Shown here piece after piece: positions 8,231-17,342 of a stretch of 64,000 bases of DNA. How positions within the stretch are numbered: position 1 is the first letter of the stretch; every line of letters begins with the position of its first letter. The stretch is from positions 1 through 64,000 of the forward strand of contig NZ_RBLU01000007.1 of the NCBI RefSeq assembly GCF_003989515.1, read 5' to 3'. Below the pieces are notes generated by a model that was given only the letters and a program-made list of their open reading frames with translations, was not told the DNA's origin and did no database searches. The DNA comes from Curtobacterium sp. HSID17257 (GTDB taxonomy: Bacteria; Actinomycetota; Actinomycetes; Actinomycetales; Microbacteriaceae). A program made the position numbers and the translations under genes.

Positions 8231-9424
8231 CTAGACGAACGCGGCCTGCCCGGTGATCGCCCGACCCACGATGAGCGTGTTCACCTCGCGCGTGCCCTCG
8301 TAGGAGTAGATCGCCTCGGCATCGGAGAAGAAGCGCGCGACGCCCTTGTCGAGCACGATGCCGTTGCCGCCCTGGACCTCGCGGCACCAGCCGACGGTCT
8401 CGCGCATCTTCGCCGTCGCGAACGCCTTCGCCATCGCGGAGTGCTCGTCGGCGCCGACGCCCTGGTCCTGCATGGCAGAGGCCTGCGTGCACAGTGCGAT
8501 CGACGCGGTGATGTTCATGAGCGACCGCACGAGCAGGTCCTGCACCATCTGGTGCGCCGCGATCGGCTTGCCGAACTGGATGCGCTCGCGGGCGTAGGCG
8601 AGCGCGGCCTCGTAGGCACCGATCGCGATGCCGATGGCCTGCCAGGCGACCTCGGTCCGGGTGAGCCGGAGCACCGCCGCCGTGGTGCGGAAGGAGTCCG
8701 CGCGCTGCAGCCGGCGCGACTCGGGAACCCGGACGCCGTCGAGCACGATGTCGGCGTTCTGCACCGTGCGCAGGGCGATCTTGTCCTCGATCTTCGTCGC
8801 GGTGAAGCCCGGGGTGTCCGTCGTGACGAGGAAGCCCTTGACCTGCTCGTCGGCGACGTCCTTCGCCCAGATGACGACGACGTCCGCGAAGGTCGCGTTG
8901 CCGATCCACCGCTTCTCGCCGTCGAGCACCCAGGTGTCGCCCTCGCGCCGGGCGGTGGTGCGGAGTCCGCGGGCGGAGTCGCTGCCCGACAGCGGCTCGG
9001 TCAGCCCGAAGGCCCCGACGACCTCGCCTCGGGCCATGCGCGGCAGCCACTCCTGCTGCTGCTCGTCGCTGCCGCCGACCGCGATCGAGTTCATCGCGAG
9101 ACCGGACTGGACACCGATGAACGTCGAGACGCCGGCGTCGATGCGACCGAGCTCGAGCGCCGCCCAGCCGCGGTAGACGGCCGAGTTCTCGAAGTGCCGC
9201 ACGAGCGGGATGCCCGGCCCGTACATGCCGAGTTCGGCGAGCGGCGCGATGGTCTGCATCGGGAACTCCGCCCGCGCCCAGTACTGGTCGGCGATCGGTC
9301 GCACCTCGGCCTCGAGGTACGCGCGCAGCTGCCCGAGCGACTCCCGCTCGCGGGGCGTGAGCCCCTCCTGGAAGCGGTAGAAGTCGGATTCGAGCAGGGG
9401 CGTGTCGGTGATCGACGTTGACAT
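8231..9424 (-). CDS. Acyl-CoA dehydrogenase (glutaryl-CoA dehydrogenase-like)
   Basis: A 397-aa flavoprotein catalysing FAD-dependent alpha,beta-dehydrogenation of an acyl-CoA. The FAD/substrate segment FGLTEPLSGSDSARG and WIGNATFADVVVIWAKD are conserved, and the catalytic glutamate lies in YSYEGTREVN near the C-terminus, as in glutaryl-CoA dehydrogenases. The N-terminal helices (LTPRERESLGQLRAYLEAEV) also fit that subgroup. It is divergent from a QsdR/TetR regulator with 63 nt between the starts, suggesting repression by that protein when the acyl substrate is absent. The exact acyl chain is not determinable. Confidence 0.88.
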   Translation of the reverse strand: MSTSITDTPLLESDFYRFQEGLTPRERESLGQLRAYLEAEVRPIADQYWARAEFPMQTIAPLAELGMYGPGIPLVRHFENSAVYRGWAALELGRIDAGVSTFIGVQSGLAMNSIAVGGSDEQQQEWLPRMARGEVVGAFGLTEPLSGSDSARGLRTTARREGDTWVLDGEKRWIGNATFADVVVIWAKDVADEQVKGFLVTTDTPGFTATKIEDKIALRTVQNADIVLDGVRVPESRRLQRADSFRTTAAVLRLTRTEVAWQAIGIAIGAYEAALAYARERIQFGKPIAAHQMVQDLLVRSLMNITASIALCTQASAMQDQGVGADEHSAMAKAFATAKMRETVGWCREVQGGNGIVLDKGVARFFSDAEAIYSYEGTREVNTLIVGRAITGQAAFV

Positions 9425-9429
9425 GGCAC

Positions 9430-9457
9430 CAACGATGCATCATTCTCGAAAACGTTG
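9430..9457. promoter_or_regulatory. Candidate TetR/QsdR operator
   Basis: An interrupted inverted repeat, CAACG-N18-CGTTG, contains a central ATGCAT palindrome and spans most of the 63-nt gap between the divergent acyl-CoA dehydrogenase and QsdR-like genes. The local AT content is well above the surroundings. Position and symmetry suggest an operator overlapping both promoters. Confidence 0.4.
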
Positions 9458-9487
9458 CAAGACCGGCGTCGGCACTCAGGGGGAACG

Positions 9488-10108
9488 GTGAGGAACGAAC
9501 CACTCGGCACGCTCGGATCGACGCTCGTCCCGAGCGCGCTGGCCGCCAGACTGGAGGCGCACGGCGACTCCCGACGCGCGTTCCGTTCCGCACGTCGAGC
9601 GTTCATCGACGGGGCGCGCATCGACATGGGCTCGCTCGCCGCGTCCCTCGGTGTCGACCGCACCTCGCTGTTCCGCTGGGTCGGCAACCGCGACCAGCTG
9701 CTCTCGGAGATCCTGTGGTCACTCGCCGTGCCGACGCTCGACGCTGCGGGACGGGCAGCGGCTCCGTCCGGCGCCGCGCGGATCGTCGACGTGCTCGACC
9801 ACTTCACGGCGGACCTCATCCGAGCGCCCTACTTCCGCGCCTTCCTGACGCGTGAGCCGAGCCGTGCCCTGCGGCTGCTGACGACGGCGGACAGCGACGT
9901 GCAGCGCCGCTTCGTCGCGGTGGTGACCTCCGTGATCACGACGGAGCACGAGGCCGGCGCGTTCGACCCGACGCCGCTGTCCGCCGGGGAACTCGCACGG
10001 CTGCTCGTCCGGGTCTCGGAGTCGTTCACGTACGCGGACCTGATCTCCGGCGAGACCCCGGACCCCGAACGCGCCCGGACGACGTTCGAGTACATCCTCC
10101 GGCCGTGA
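9488..10108 (+). CDS. TetR-superfamily regulator, QsdR type
   Basis: A 206-aa regulator. The helix-turn-helix is MGSLAASLGVDRTSLFRWVGNRDQLLSEILW (about 41-70) with the R-W-V-G-N-R-D recognition stretch found in QsdR-type proteins (regulators of lactone-catabolic genes in Rhodococcus). The C-terminal half is a helical ligand domain. GTG 9488 is preferred since GGGGGAAC precedes it directly; the upstream extension would add 11 basic residues. Divergent orientation to the acyl-CoA dehydrogenase suggests it controls that gene. A role in acyl-homoserine-lactone degradation is not implied, as no lactonase is nearby. Confidence 0.8.
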   Translation: MRNEPLGTLGSTLVPSALAARLEAHGDSRRAFRSARRAFIDGARIDMGSLAASLGVDRTSLFRWVGNRDQLLSEILWSLAVPTLDAAGRAAAPSGAARIVDVLDHFTADLIRAPYFRAFLTREPSRALRLLTTADSDVQRRFVAVVTSVITTEHEAGAFDPTPLSAGELARLLVRVSESFTYADLISGETPDPERARTTFEYILRP

Positions 10109-10132
10109 CGCCCGGGGTCCGTGCCCGCGAGG

Positions 10133-10570
10133 TCACTTCTGCGCGGCGAGCTCCAGGTTGATGTCGTCCGGGTCCTGCACGGACAGGATGACCATGCCCG
10201 CATCACCGAGGTCGGTGACCTCGCCGTGCTCGATGCCGGCGGCGTCGAGGCGTCCGGCAGCGGCGTGCAGCTCGTCGACGGAGCCCACGACGAAGCTCAC
10301 GTGGTCGAGGCCGACGGTGTCCGGGTCGAAGCGCTGACCGCTCGGGGCCACCGGGCGCAGCCCGAAGAGCTGCTCGCCGACCGGGAAGATCGCGCCGCCG
10401 TAGAGCCGCTCGCGGTCCTCGGTGATCCCGGGCTCGTCGATGTGCTCGCTGAAGTCCATCGCGGGCGCGGTACCGAGCAGCTGCTCGTAGAACGCCTTGC
10501 TCCGGTGGATGTCGGTGACGGTGACCCGCACGTGTGCGAGGCCGAGGGGCTTGACGATCTGTTCGCTCAT
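10133..10570 (-). CDS. VOC-superfamily protein (glyoxalase/dioxygenase fold)
   Basis: A 145-aa single-domain vicinal-oxygen-chelate protein. It starts with the typical LAHVRVTVTDIHRSKAFYEQLLG strand-helix unit, has a second repeat at GLDHVSFVVGSVDELHAAAGRLDAAG, and ends VQDPDDINLELAA. His13, His in GLDHVSF and the C-terminal Glu are the usual metal ligands. Members include lactoylglutathione lyase-like enzymes and antibiotic-binding proteins; the substrate here is unknown. It is monocistronic, converging on the QsdR gene. Confidence 0.8.
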   Translation of the reverse strand: MSEQIVKPLGLAHVRVTVTDIHRSKAFYEQLLGTAPAMDFSEHIDEPGITEDRERLYGGAIFPVGEQLFGLRPVAPSGQRFDPDTVGLDHVSFVVGSVDELHAAAGRLDAAGIEHGEVTDLGDAGMVILSVQDPDDINLELAAQK

Positions 10571-10687
10571 GCACCAGAGCCAACGCCGGAGGCCTGAGCA
10601 GCCCCGGGCAGCGTGCGGGTACCGGCCAGCCCTGCCGGCGAGCGGTGGATCAGGCGTGGGACGGTCGCGGTGCGGCGAGCTCGAGAG

Positions 10688-10744
10688 ACCACGAATGCGA
10701 CATCGAACCAGCGCGCGGTGCTGGTTCGATGTCGCATCCGTGGT
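10688..10744. terminator. Long hairpin terminator downstream of putA
   Basis: A 25-bp stem with one mismatch (10688-10712 with 10720-10744) and a 7-nt loop lies 22 nt after the putA stop codon on the minus strand, before the VOC gene. The sequence is unrelated to the GACGGACGGGAGGC family. Its length and position support a terminator that isolates the VOC gene from putA. Confidence 0.75.
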
Positions 10745-10765
10745 TCGACTCTCGCCGCCCGCCGG

Positions 10766-13700
10766 TCAGATCAGCGCGTCGGTGAGGTGGTTCGGCGTCC
10801 CGAAGCGGTGCGCCGTGATCGACACCGCCTGCTCGCGGAGGAACGGCAGCAGCTCGATGCGGCCGGCCTCGGTGACGGGTTCCCCGTACACGGCGACGTC
10901 CGGTCGCCCGCCGATCGCGGTCGTCAGCGTTGCGGTCTCGCCGCCGATGAGCCGGACCCGGGTGGACTCCCCACGCTCGATGCGCTTCGCGAACGCCTCG
11001 TCCGACTGCCCCTCGGCGACGGAACGCACGTTCGGCAGCGCACGGATCGCGGATGCGAGCGCCGACGGCAGCGCAGCCACCGTCGAGACGTCGATCGTCG
11101 TGCCGGCTCGGACTGCTGCGGCGAGGACGCGCACGAGGTCGGCGACCGCGGCCTCCTCCGCCGAAGCCAGGCGGACGTGCACGCCCGGGTACGGCAGGTA
11201 CCGCGCGATGTTCCGCTCGGCCGAGAGCGCCGACACGTCGACCGCTGCGCCGAAGAGGGACGACCAGGCCTGCTCGTCGGACGCGGTGGCCCGGTCGAGC
11301 GACTCGGACGCGATCCCGGTGCCGCGGAGGAACGAGCGCACCGGAGCGGACACCGTCCCACCGGTCGACGCCTGTGCCGGCGACCACGACCCGAGACCGA
11401 GCAGGTAGTTCAGCCCGCCGGCCTTCGTACCGGCACCGACCGCGGACTTCTTCCACCCGCCGAACGGCTGCCGCCGGACGATCGCACCGGTGATCCCGCG
11501 GTTGACGTAGAGGTTGCCCGCCTCGATCCGGTCGAGCCACGTGCCGATCTCGGTGGCGTCGAGCGAGTGCAGGCCCGAGGTCAGGCCGTAGTCGACCTCG
11601 TTCACGATGTCGATCGCCTCGTCGAGGGTCTTCGCGGTCATGATGCCGAGGATCGGGCCGAAGTACTCCGTGCGGTGGAAGGCCGACCCGCGCCGGACGC
11701 CGTCGCGGACCCCGGGGCTCCAGAGCTTGCCGGTGTCGTCGAGGCGCTCCGGTGCGACCGCCCAGGACTCCCCCGCTCCGAGCGTCGTCAGCCCCTCGAG
11801 CAGCTTGCCGGCCGCGGGCTCGATGACCGGACCCATCTGCGTCGTCGGGTCGGTCGGGTACCCGACGGTGAGTGACGACACGGCGTCGAGGAGCTGCGAC
11901 CGGAACCGGCGCGAGGTCGCCACGGACCCCACGAGCACCACGAGCGAGGCGGCCGAGCACTTCTGGCCGGCGTGCCCGAACGCCGAGGCGACGACGTCCT
12001 TCACGGCGAGGTCGAGGTCGGCCGACGGCGTGACGATGATCGCGTTCTTGCCGGAGGTCTCCGCGAGCAGCGGCAGGTCGGGGCGGAACGACCGGAACAG
12101 CTCCGCGGTCTCGTACGCACCGGTGAGGATGACCCGGTCGACCTGCGGCGCGGCGATGAGCTGCTTGCCGAGGTCGTCCTCGGCCACTTGCACGAAGGCG
12201 AGCACGTCGGCCGGTACCCCGTGGGCGTCGAGCGCGGTCTCGATGACCGATGCCAGCACGGCGCCGCACCGCTCGGCCGGCGGCGCCGGCTTCAGCACGA
12301 CGGCAGAACCGGCGGCGAGCGCCGCCAGGGTCGAGCCGGCCGGGATCGCCACCGGGAAGTTCCACGGCGGGGTGACCAGGGTCAGCGCGGCGGGCGTGAA
12401 GGTCGCGCCGTCGACGTCGTCGAGCTGCGCGGCGAGCTCGCCGTAGAAGTGCGCGAAGTCGATCGCCTCGGAGACCTCGACGTCGGCCTGGTCGATCGTC
12501 TTGCCGGCCTCGGCCGCCATGACCTCGACGAGCGCGGCGCGGTTCGCCTCGAGCGCGTCGCCGACGGCGTGCAGGACCGCACCGCGGGCTGCCCCGGACC
12601 ACTGGCCCCACTCGGTACCGGCGGCGCGGACGCGACCCAGGACGGACTCGAGCTGCTCGGCGGAGGTGAGCCGGGCCTCTTGGACGGCGCGTTCGCCGAG
12701 CGTCGACGTGGCGACGCGCGACGTGATCGCGGCACCCCACTCGCGGACCGTCGCGACCGACGGGTCACTGTCCGGCGTGTTCTCGAAGTGCCCGGGGCGG
12801 GGCCGCTCGACCGCCGCGTACCGGTCGGCAATGCGGTGCGGCGCCGGGGCGTCGAGACCGCCGGGCTGCGTGAGCGGGGCGAGGGAGTCGCGGAAGCGGG
12901 ACTCCTCGCGAGCGAAGAGCTCGGGCGACGAGGCCAGCGAGAACACCGCCGACATGAAGTTCTCCTGCGACGCGCCTTCTTCGAGCCGTCGGATCAGGTA
13001 GGCGATCGCGACGTCGAACTCGCCCGGGTGGACGACCGGCGTGTACAGGAGCAGCGAACCGACCGTGCGGCGGACCGCCTCGGCCTGCCCCTGGGCCATG
13101 CCGAGCAGCATCTCGAACTCGATGCCGTCACGGACGCCGCGCTCCCCGGCGAGCAGCCAGGCGTGCGCGACGTCGAACAGGTTGTGCCCGGCGACGCCCA
13201 CGCGGACGTTCGCGATGCGCTCAGGCGTGAGCGCCCAGTCGAGCACGCGCTTGTAGTTGGTGTCGGAGTCCTGCTTCGTGTGCCAGGTGGCGAGCGGCCA
13301 ACCGTGCACCGAGGCCTCGACCTGCTCCATCGGCAGGTTCGCGCCCTTGACGAGCCGGACCTTGATGTCGGCACCGCCGCGGGCGCGACGCGCGGCCGAC
13401 CACTCCTGCAGGTGCTGCATCGCGGCGAGCGCGTCGGGCAGGTACGCCTGCAGCACGATGCCCGCTTCGAGGTCGGTGAACTCCGGCTCGTCGAGGAGCT
13501 TCGTGAAGACCGCGATCGTCAGGTCGAGGTCCTTGTACTCCTCCATGTCGAGGTTGATGAACTTGCGCGGCGAGCTCTGCACGGCTCGGCGGAAGAGCGG
13601 ACGGAGCTTGGCGATGATGTCCTCGACCGCGTGGTCGAAGGCCCACGGGGAGTGCGGGTGCACGGTCGACGAGACCTTGATCGACACGTAGTCGACGTCG

Positions 13701-14236
13701 TCGCGGGCGAGGAGCCGCTGCGTGCCCTCGAGCCGGCGCGAGGCCTCCTTCTCGCCGAGCACGGCCTCACCGAGCAGGTTGACGTTCAGCCGCACACCGT
13801 CGCGCTTGATCTTCGCGATGGCCGGGCCGAGCTTGGCGTCGGTCGCGTCGACGATCAGGTGGCCGACCATCTCGCGGAGCACCCGGCGCGCGATCGGGAC
13901 GACGACCCCCGGCAGCACCGGTGCCATGCCACCGCCGAGCCGGACGAGTCCGCGGAGCGCGGCGGGCAGGAAGCCGGGCGCGCCGGGCGCGATCTGCCGG
14001 AGCTTCCGTGCGGCCACCCCGAGGTCCTCGGGTCGGACGACGCCGTCGACGAACCCGACCGCGAAGTCGAGTCCGGCCGGGTCGGCGAGGACACCGGCGA
14101 GCTGCTTCGCCGAGCCGTCGACCGGGTAGGTCTCGGCCTCGGCCAACCACTGGCGGACGAGGGCGACGGACTGGTCCGCCAGGTCGTCGTGCGGGGTCGG
14201 AGCGGCGTCGGTGTCGCGTGCCTGGAGGTCGGTCAT
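10766..14236 (-). CDS. putA: Bifunctional proline dehydrogenase / L-glutamate gamma-semialdehyde dehydrogenase
   Basis: An 1156-aa fused enzyme converting proline to glutamate. The N-terminal half is an FAD-dependent TIM-barrel proline dehydrogenase (VRLVKGANLPMEQV, PERIANVRVGVAGHN and RRLEEGAS). The C-terminal half is an NAD-dependent aldehyde dehydrogenase with catalytic Glu in LAETSGKNAI (about 727) and Cys in HAGQKCSAASL (about 759). No N-terminal ribbon-helix-helix DNA-binding domain is present, so it is not autoregulatory like E. coli PutA. ATG 14236 (MTDLQARD) is the family start, although the frame is open another 386 codons antisense to the LysR gene. Control by the divergent LysR protein is likely. 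Confidence 0.93.
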   Translation of the reverse strand: MTDLQARDTDAAPTPHDDLADQSVALVRQWLAEAETYPVDGSAKQLAGVLADPAGLDFAVGFVDGVVRPEDLGVAARKLRQIAPGAPGFLPAALRGLVRLGGGMAPVLPGVVVPIARRVLREMVGHLIVDATDAKLGPAIAKIKRDGVRLNVNLLGEAVLGEKEASRRLEGTQRLLARDDVDYVSIKVSSTVHPHSPWAFDHAVEDIIAKLRPLFRRAVQSSPRKFINLDMEEYKDLDLTIAVFTKLLDEPEFTDLEAGIVLQAYLPDALAAMQHLQEWSAARRARGGADIKVRLVKGANLPMEQVEASVHGWPLATWHTKQDSDTNYKRVLDWALTPERIANVRVGVAGHNLFDVAHAWLLAGERGVRDGIEFEMLLGMAQGQAEAVRRTVGSLLLYTPVVHPGEFDVAIAYLIRRLEEGASQENFMSAVFSLASSPELFAREESRFRDSLAPLTQPGGLDAPAPHRIADRYAAVERPRPGHFENTPDSDPSVATVREWGAAITSRVATSTLGERAVQEARLTSAEQLESVLGRVRAAGTEWGQWSGAARGAVLHAVGDALEANRAALVEVMAAEAGKTIDQADVEVSEAIDFAHFYGELAAQLDDVDGATFTPAALTLVTPPWNFPVAIPAGSTLAALAAGSAVVLKPAPPAERCGAVLASVIETALDAHGVPADVLAFVQVAEDDLGKQLIAAPQVDRVILTGAYETAELFRSFRPDLPLLAETSGKNAIIVTPSADLDLAVKDVVASAFGHAGQKCSAASLVVLVGSVATSRRFRSQLLDAVSSLTVGYPTDPTTQMGPVIEPAAGKLLEGLTTLGAGESWAVAPERLDDTGKLWSPGVRDGVRRGSAFHRTEYFGPILGIMTAKTLDEAIDIVNEVDYGLTSGLHSLDATEIGTWLDRIEAGNLYVNRGITGAIVRRQPFGGWKKSAVGAGTKAGGLNYLLGLGSWSPAQASTGGTVSAPVRSFLRGTGIASESLDRATASDEQAWSSLFGAAVDVSALSAERNIARYLPYPGVHVRLASAEEAAVADLVRVLAAAVRAGTTIDVSTVAALPSALASAIRALPNVRSVAEGQSDEAFAKRIERGESTRVRLIGGETATLTTAIGGRPDVAVYGEPVTEAGRIELLPFLREQAVSITAHRFGTPNHLTDALI

Positions 14237-14261
14237 GGGATCAGTGTGGAGTTCCGGAAGC

Positions 14262-14292
14262 GTAAGCGGAAGCAACTCCTGCTGACGCTTAC
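14262..14292. promoter_or_regulatory. Candidate LysR operator between putA and its regulator
   Basis: GTAAGCG (14262-14268) and CGCTTAC (14286-14292) form a 7-bp inverted repeat with a 17-nt spacer in the 81-nt divergent promoter region. LysR regulators usually bind interrupted palindromes overlapping the target promoter. The right arm ends 14 nt before the TACTGT -10 hexamer of the LysR gene, consistent with autorepression. Confidence 0.5.
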
Positions 14293-14317
14293 CGTTCAGT
14301 TCAGCTACTGTTCGGTC

Positions 14318-15244
14318 ATGCTCGACGTCCGCCGTCTCGTGCTCCTCCGGGAACTCTCGATCCGGGGCACGGTCGCCGCCGTGGCCGGGGCGATGAACTT
14401 CACCCCCTCGGCGGTCTCGCAGCAGCTCGCGGTGCTCGAGCGGGAGGCCGGCGTGCAGCTCCTGCGACGCTCCGGTCGGCGGCTGCAGCTCACCCCGCAG
14501 GCCGAGGTCCTCGTGGCCGCGGCGGGCGAGGTGCTCGACGTGCTCGAACGCGCACAGGCCAGCGTGGAGTCGACCCTGACGTCCGTGCAGGGCCGCGTGC
14601 GCGTCGCCGTCTTCCAGTCCGCAGCCCTCGCCCTGATGCCGACGGCACTCCGCACGATGGCGCTGGAGCACCCCGACGTCCGGGTCGAGATGGTGCAGCG
14701 CGAGCCGGAGACGGCGCTGAACGAGACCTGGGCGCGGGACTTCGACATGGTGATCGCCGAGCAATACCCGGCGCACGCGGCACCGCGCTTCCCCGGACTC
14801 GACCGTCGCGACCTCACCACCGACTCGGTCCGCCTCGCGCTCCCACCCGTCGACGTCTGCCTGGTGCCGCTCACCGACGACGACCCCGGCGTCGCCCTGC
14901 TCGACGCCGCGGACATGCCGTGGGTGATGGAGCCACGCGGGGCCGCGTCCCGACACTTCGCCGAGCAGACCTGCCGCCGCGCCGGCTTCGAACCGGACGT
15001 CCGCTACGAGACCGCCGACCTGCAGGCGCAGATCCGCCTGATCGAGTCGGGGAACGCGGTCGGCCTGATGCCGGACCTCGTCTGGGCGGGTCGCTCGACG
15101 TCCTGTCGACTCCTCGACCTGCCCGACCCGGCACGCCGCACGATCTTCACGGCACAGCGGATGTCGAGCGCGGACTCGCCCGCCGTGACGGCCCTCCGGG
15201 TGGCCCTCGAGGGCGCCGCGAGCGCTCAGCGCGACCACGGGTGA
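14318..15244 (+). CDS. LysR-family transcriptional regulator, divergent from putA
   Basis: A 308-aa regulator: N-terminal helix-turn-helix (GTVAAVAGAMNFTPSAVSQQLAVLE, about 17-41) followed by a periplasmic-binding-like effector domain (VQGRVRVAVFQSAALALMPTAL onward). TACTGT (14306-14311) precedes ATG 14318 by 6 nt and no Shine-Dalgarno is seen, so it is probably leaderless. Gene order suggests it activates putA in response to proline or a related amino acid; that effector is inference. The frame is open far upstream antisense to putA, which is a high-GC shadow. Confidence 0.88.
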   Translation: MLDVRRLVLLRELSIRGTVAAVAGAMNFTPSAVSQQLAVLEREAGVQLLRRSGRRLQLTPQAEVLVAAAGEVLDVLERAQASVESTLTSVQGRVRVAVFQSAALALMPTALRTMALEHPDVRVEMVQREPETALNETWARDFDMVIAEQYPAHAAPRFPGLDRRDLTTDSVRLALPPVDVCLVPLTDDDPGVALLDAADMPWVMEPRGAASRHFAEQTCRRAGFEPDVRYETADLQAQIRLIESGNAVGLMPDLVWAGRSTSCRLLDLPDPARRTIFTAQRMSSADSPAVTALRVALEGAASAQRDHG

Positions 15245-15611
15245 TGCCGCGCTCCGGCGTCGTTGCCGGATCGTGACCTCACGTCGGTGAGATCGGTCGC
15301 CGTGCCGCACACCTCCAGGTGAGGAGCCATCACGGCTCCACCGCACACCAGGGAGAAGACATGCAGCACGACGACCGGCCGGCCTCCGGCACACCGCGAC
15401 GTTCCGACCGGGCGCGACGATCGCGTCCGCCGTCGCCGCACTCCTGCGGGCACCCTCCGTACGGAGAGCCGCACACGCCCCCAGTGCAGGTCACGATCCG
15501 GCCACACGCGCCCGCGTGGCGCTTCGGAGCGCTTACGATCCGAGAACGCCGGACATTCACGGCAGATTCTCACGATCCGGCACCCGACCGGACCTGATCC
15601 CTGGGGGAACA
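15245..15611. other. Intergenic region without a convincing gene
   Basis: A 367-nt gap. It contains two weak hairpins (CTCAC-GTCG-GTGAG at 15278-15291; GGAGCC-ATCAC-GGCTCC at 15323-15339) that may end the LysR transcript. An ORF from ATG 15361 (78 codons) has a good AGGGAGAAG ribosome site, but its Arg/Pro/His-rich product resembles nothing known and lacks codon-position bias, so it is not called as a gene. The promoter of the surface-protein gene must lie here. Confidence 0.5.
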
Positions 15612-17162
15612 GTGCACCGCAGCACCTCCACGACCCGACGCGCGTGCGCGCTCGGGACCACCGTCGCACTCATCGGTCTGACCACCGGTCTGGGCGTCTT
15701 CACCTCGACCGCCGCGTTCGCCGACACGACGGCTGCCGTCTCGTCGACCGACCCCTCGCATTCGACCGCCGCGCCGTCCGACACCGCCACCGCGACTCCG
15801 GCCGACACGACCACCGGCGCACCGGCCGGCCAGTCGTCCGACGCCGGCGCGACCCCGACCGCGGACCCGTCGACCCCGGCCGACGCCGAGACGCCGTCGG
15901 CCACCGAGACCGCGGCGCCGACGTCGTCCGACGCAGCATCGTCGGGCGCCGCGTCTTCCGACGCCGCCACGACGCCGTCCCCGGCCGCCACCGCCCCCGC
16001 AGCAACGGACAGCCCGACCGCCGCCGCCGTGGCCGCACCGACGGTGACCATCGTCGGCACGCCCACCGTCGGCAGCACCCTGGGGTACGTCTCCACCGGG
16101 TTCACCGACCCGATCGACGCCTTCTGGGACGTCGACGGCGACACGGTGTGGCACGGCGACACCTTCGTGGTGCCCAAGGAGCTGGTCGGCAAGACGATCA
16201 CCCTGACGTTGATCGGCAGGGTGCCCGAGCAGTACGCGAAGGCCACCGTCGTCGTCGCCCAGGCCCTGACGCTGACGACCACCGCCGGCCAGGCGTTCTC
16301 GCGCTCGTTCGCCGTCCCGGCGCCCAGCGGTGCCGTGACGTACTCCGTCGGCTACGCCGACCCGTCGTCCGCCGACCCCACGGACCCCGACGACGCTCCG
16401 GAGTTCCGCCTGCCCTACGACCTGACCCTCGATGCGACGACCGGTGTCCTGAGCGGCACGCCGATCGTCGCCGGCGACTACGAGTTCACGATCGTCGCCA
16501 CGGACGGGACGACGACCTCGACCCAGTACGTCGAGATCTCGGTGGACCCGGCGGCGGCGGTCGGTGTCCTCGCGTACGTTACGGACACCTCGTCGGCGGA
16601 GTACTCCGACCCCATCGACGAGAACGGTGACGCCCACCTGACGCACCCGGTCAAGACCTGGATCATCCACCCGGACGGCAGCATCACCAGCATCACCCAG
16701 CCCGCCGACGAGTCGCAGAACCCGACGTACGAGGCGGGCGGCAACCCGACCGTGGCCCAGGGCGGGTCGCTCTGGATCAGTGGTGAGTCGGTCGACGAGT
16801 TCGGCAACTTCACGACGCAGTTCGACGAGGACAGCCCCCGCCCGACCGTGACGAGCGACGTCGCCACCGACCAGATCGCCTTCGACGAGGACGAGTACGC
16901 GACCAAGGTCACGTTCCCGCACGCCTCGACCCACCGCCTGACGGTGGCGCAGGACGACGTCTCGGTCTCCTTCCCGGTGACGGTCGTCCCGACCGCCGCG
17001 ACCGTCGGCACCACGCCGACCGTGCCGACGGCCACGACGGGCCAGCTCGCCTTCACCGGTGCCGACGAGACCGCGCCGATCGCCTGGGCCCTCGGCCTGA
17101 TCGCCGCCGGTGCGGGTCTGGCAGGCGCCCGCACCATCGGTCGCCGTCGCACCCAGCGCTGA
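15612..17162 (+). CDS. LAFTG-anchored cell-surface protein with Thr/Ala/Ser-rich stalk
   Basis: A 516-aa secreted protein. A signal peptide (about 1-40, ending AAFA) is followed by a low-complexity Ala/Thr/Ser/Asp stalk (about 42-140), then beta-rich repeats including a putative Ig-like module (LTTTAGQAFSRSFAVP ... LDATTGVLSGTPIVAGDYEFTI). The C-terminus has LAFTG (about 479-483), a hydrophobic helix and RRRTQR, which is a sortase-sorting signal of the LAXTG type used by actinobacterial class E sortases. GTG 15612 follows GGGGGAAC. The protein is probably covalently attached to peptidoglycan; its ligand is unknown and no sortase lies nearby. Confidence 0.85.
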   Translation: MHRSTSTTRRACALGTTVALIGLTTGLGVFTSTAAFADTTAAVSSTDPSHSTAAPSDTATATPADTTTGAPAGQSSDAGATPTADPSTPADAETPSATETAAPTSSDAASSGAASSDAATTPSPAATAPAATDSPTAAAVAAPTVTIVGTPTVGSTLGYVSTGFTDPIDAFWDVDGDTVWHGDTFVVPKELVGKTITLTLIGRVPEQYAKATVVVAQALTLTTTAGQAFSRSFAVPAPSGAVTYSVGYADPSSADPTDPDDAPEFRLPYDLTLDATTGVLSGTPIVAGDYEFTIVATDGTTTSTQYVEISVDPAAAVGVLAYVTDTSSAEYSDPIDENGDAHLTHPVKTWIIHPDGSITSITQPADESQNPTYEAGGNPTVAQGGSLWISGESVDEFGNFTTQFDEDSPRPTVTSDVATDQIAFDEDEYATKVTFPHASTHRLTVAQDDVSVSFPVTVVPTAATVGTTPTVPTATTGQLAFTGADETAPIAWALGLIAAGAGLAGARTIGRRRTQR

Positions 17163-17219
17163 CACCACCGTCCGGTTCGGCCGTCGGTCCCGTTCGTCGG
17201 GCCGTCGGACCGGGCCGGA

Positions 17220-17235
17220 CGGGAGGCACCTCCCG
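17220..17235. terminator. Short degenerate copy of the GACGGGAGGC hairpin
   Basis: CGGGAGG (17220-17226) and CCTCCCG (17229-17235) form a minimal stem preceded by CCGGA, 57 nt after the surface-protein stop codon. It matches the outer arm of the window's recurring hairpin but has lost the inner part. A 2-nt loop is too tight, so the outermost pairs would form the hairpin. Confidence 0.4.
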
Positions 17236-17342
17236 CGGCCCCGCCGTGTCCCACCCGGACACGACGGGGCCGTCGGCGTCCGTGCGGACACGACCGGTCG
17301 GCTGCCCGTCCGCCGCGGCCCGGCATCGGTAGCGTGGGCCGC

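Noticed and set aside
11972-15244. Plus-strand frame of 1090 codons joined to LysR
   Set aside because: The part before 14318 is antisense to putA; the LysR N-terminus and a leaderless promoter fix the start at 14318.
10766-15394. A single minus-strand frame of 1542 codons that would extend PutA far upstream
   Set aside because: The first 386 codons are antisense to the LysR gene and read as an Arg/Gly/Asp-rich high-GC shadow; PutA homology begins after Met at 14236.
15361-15597. 78-codon ORF with a good AGGGAGAAG ribosome site
   Set aside because: Arg/Pro/His-rich product without family, codon-position bias or conserved context; left as a note for the intergenic region.
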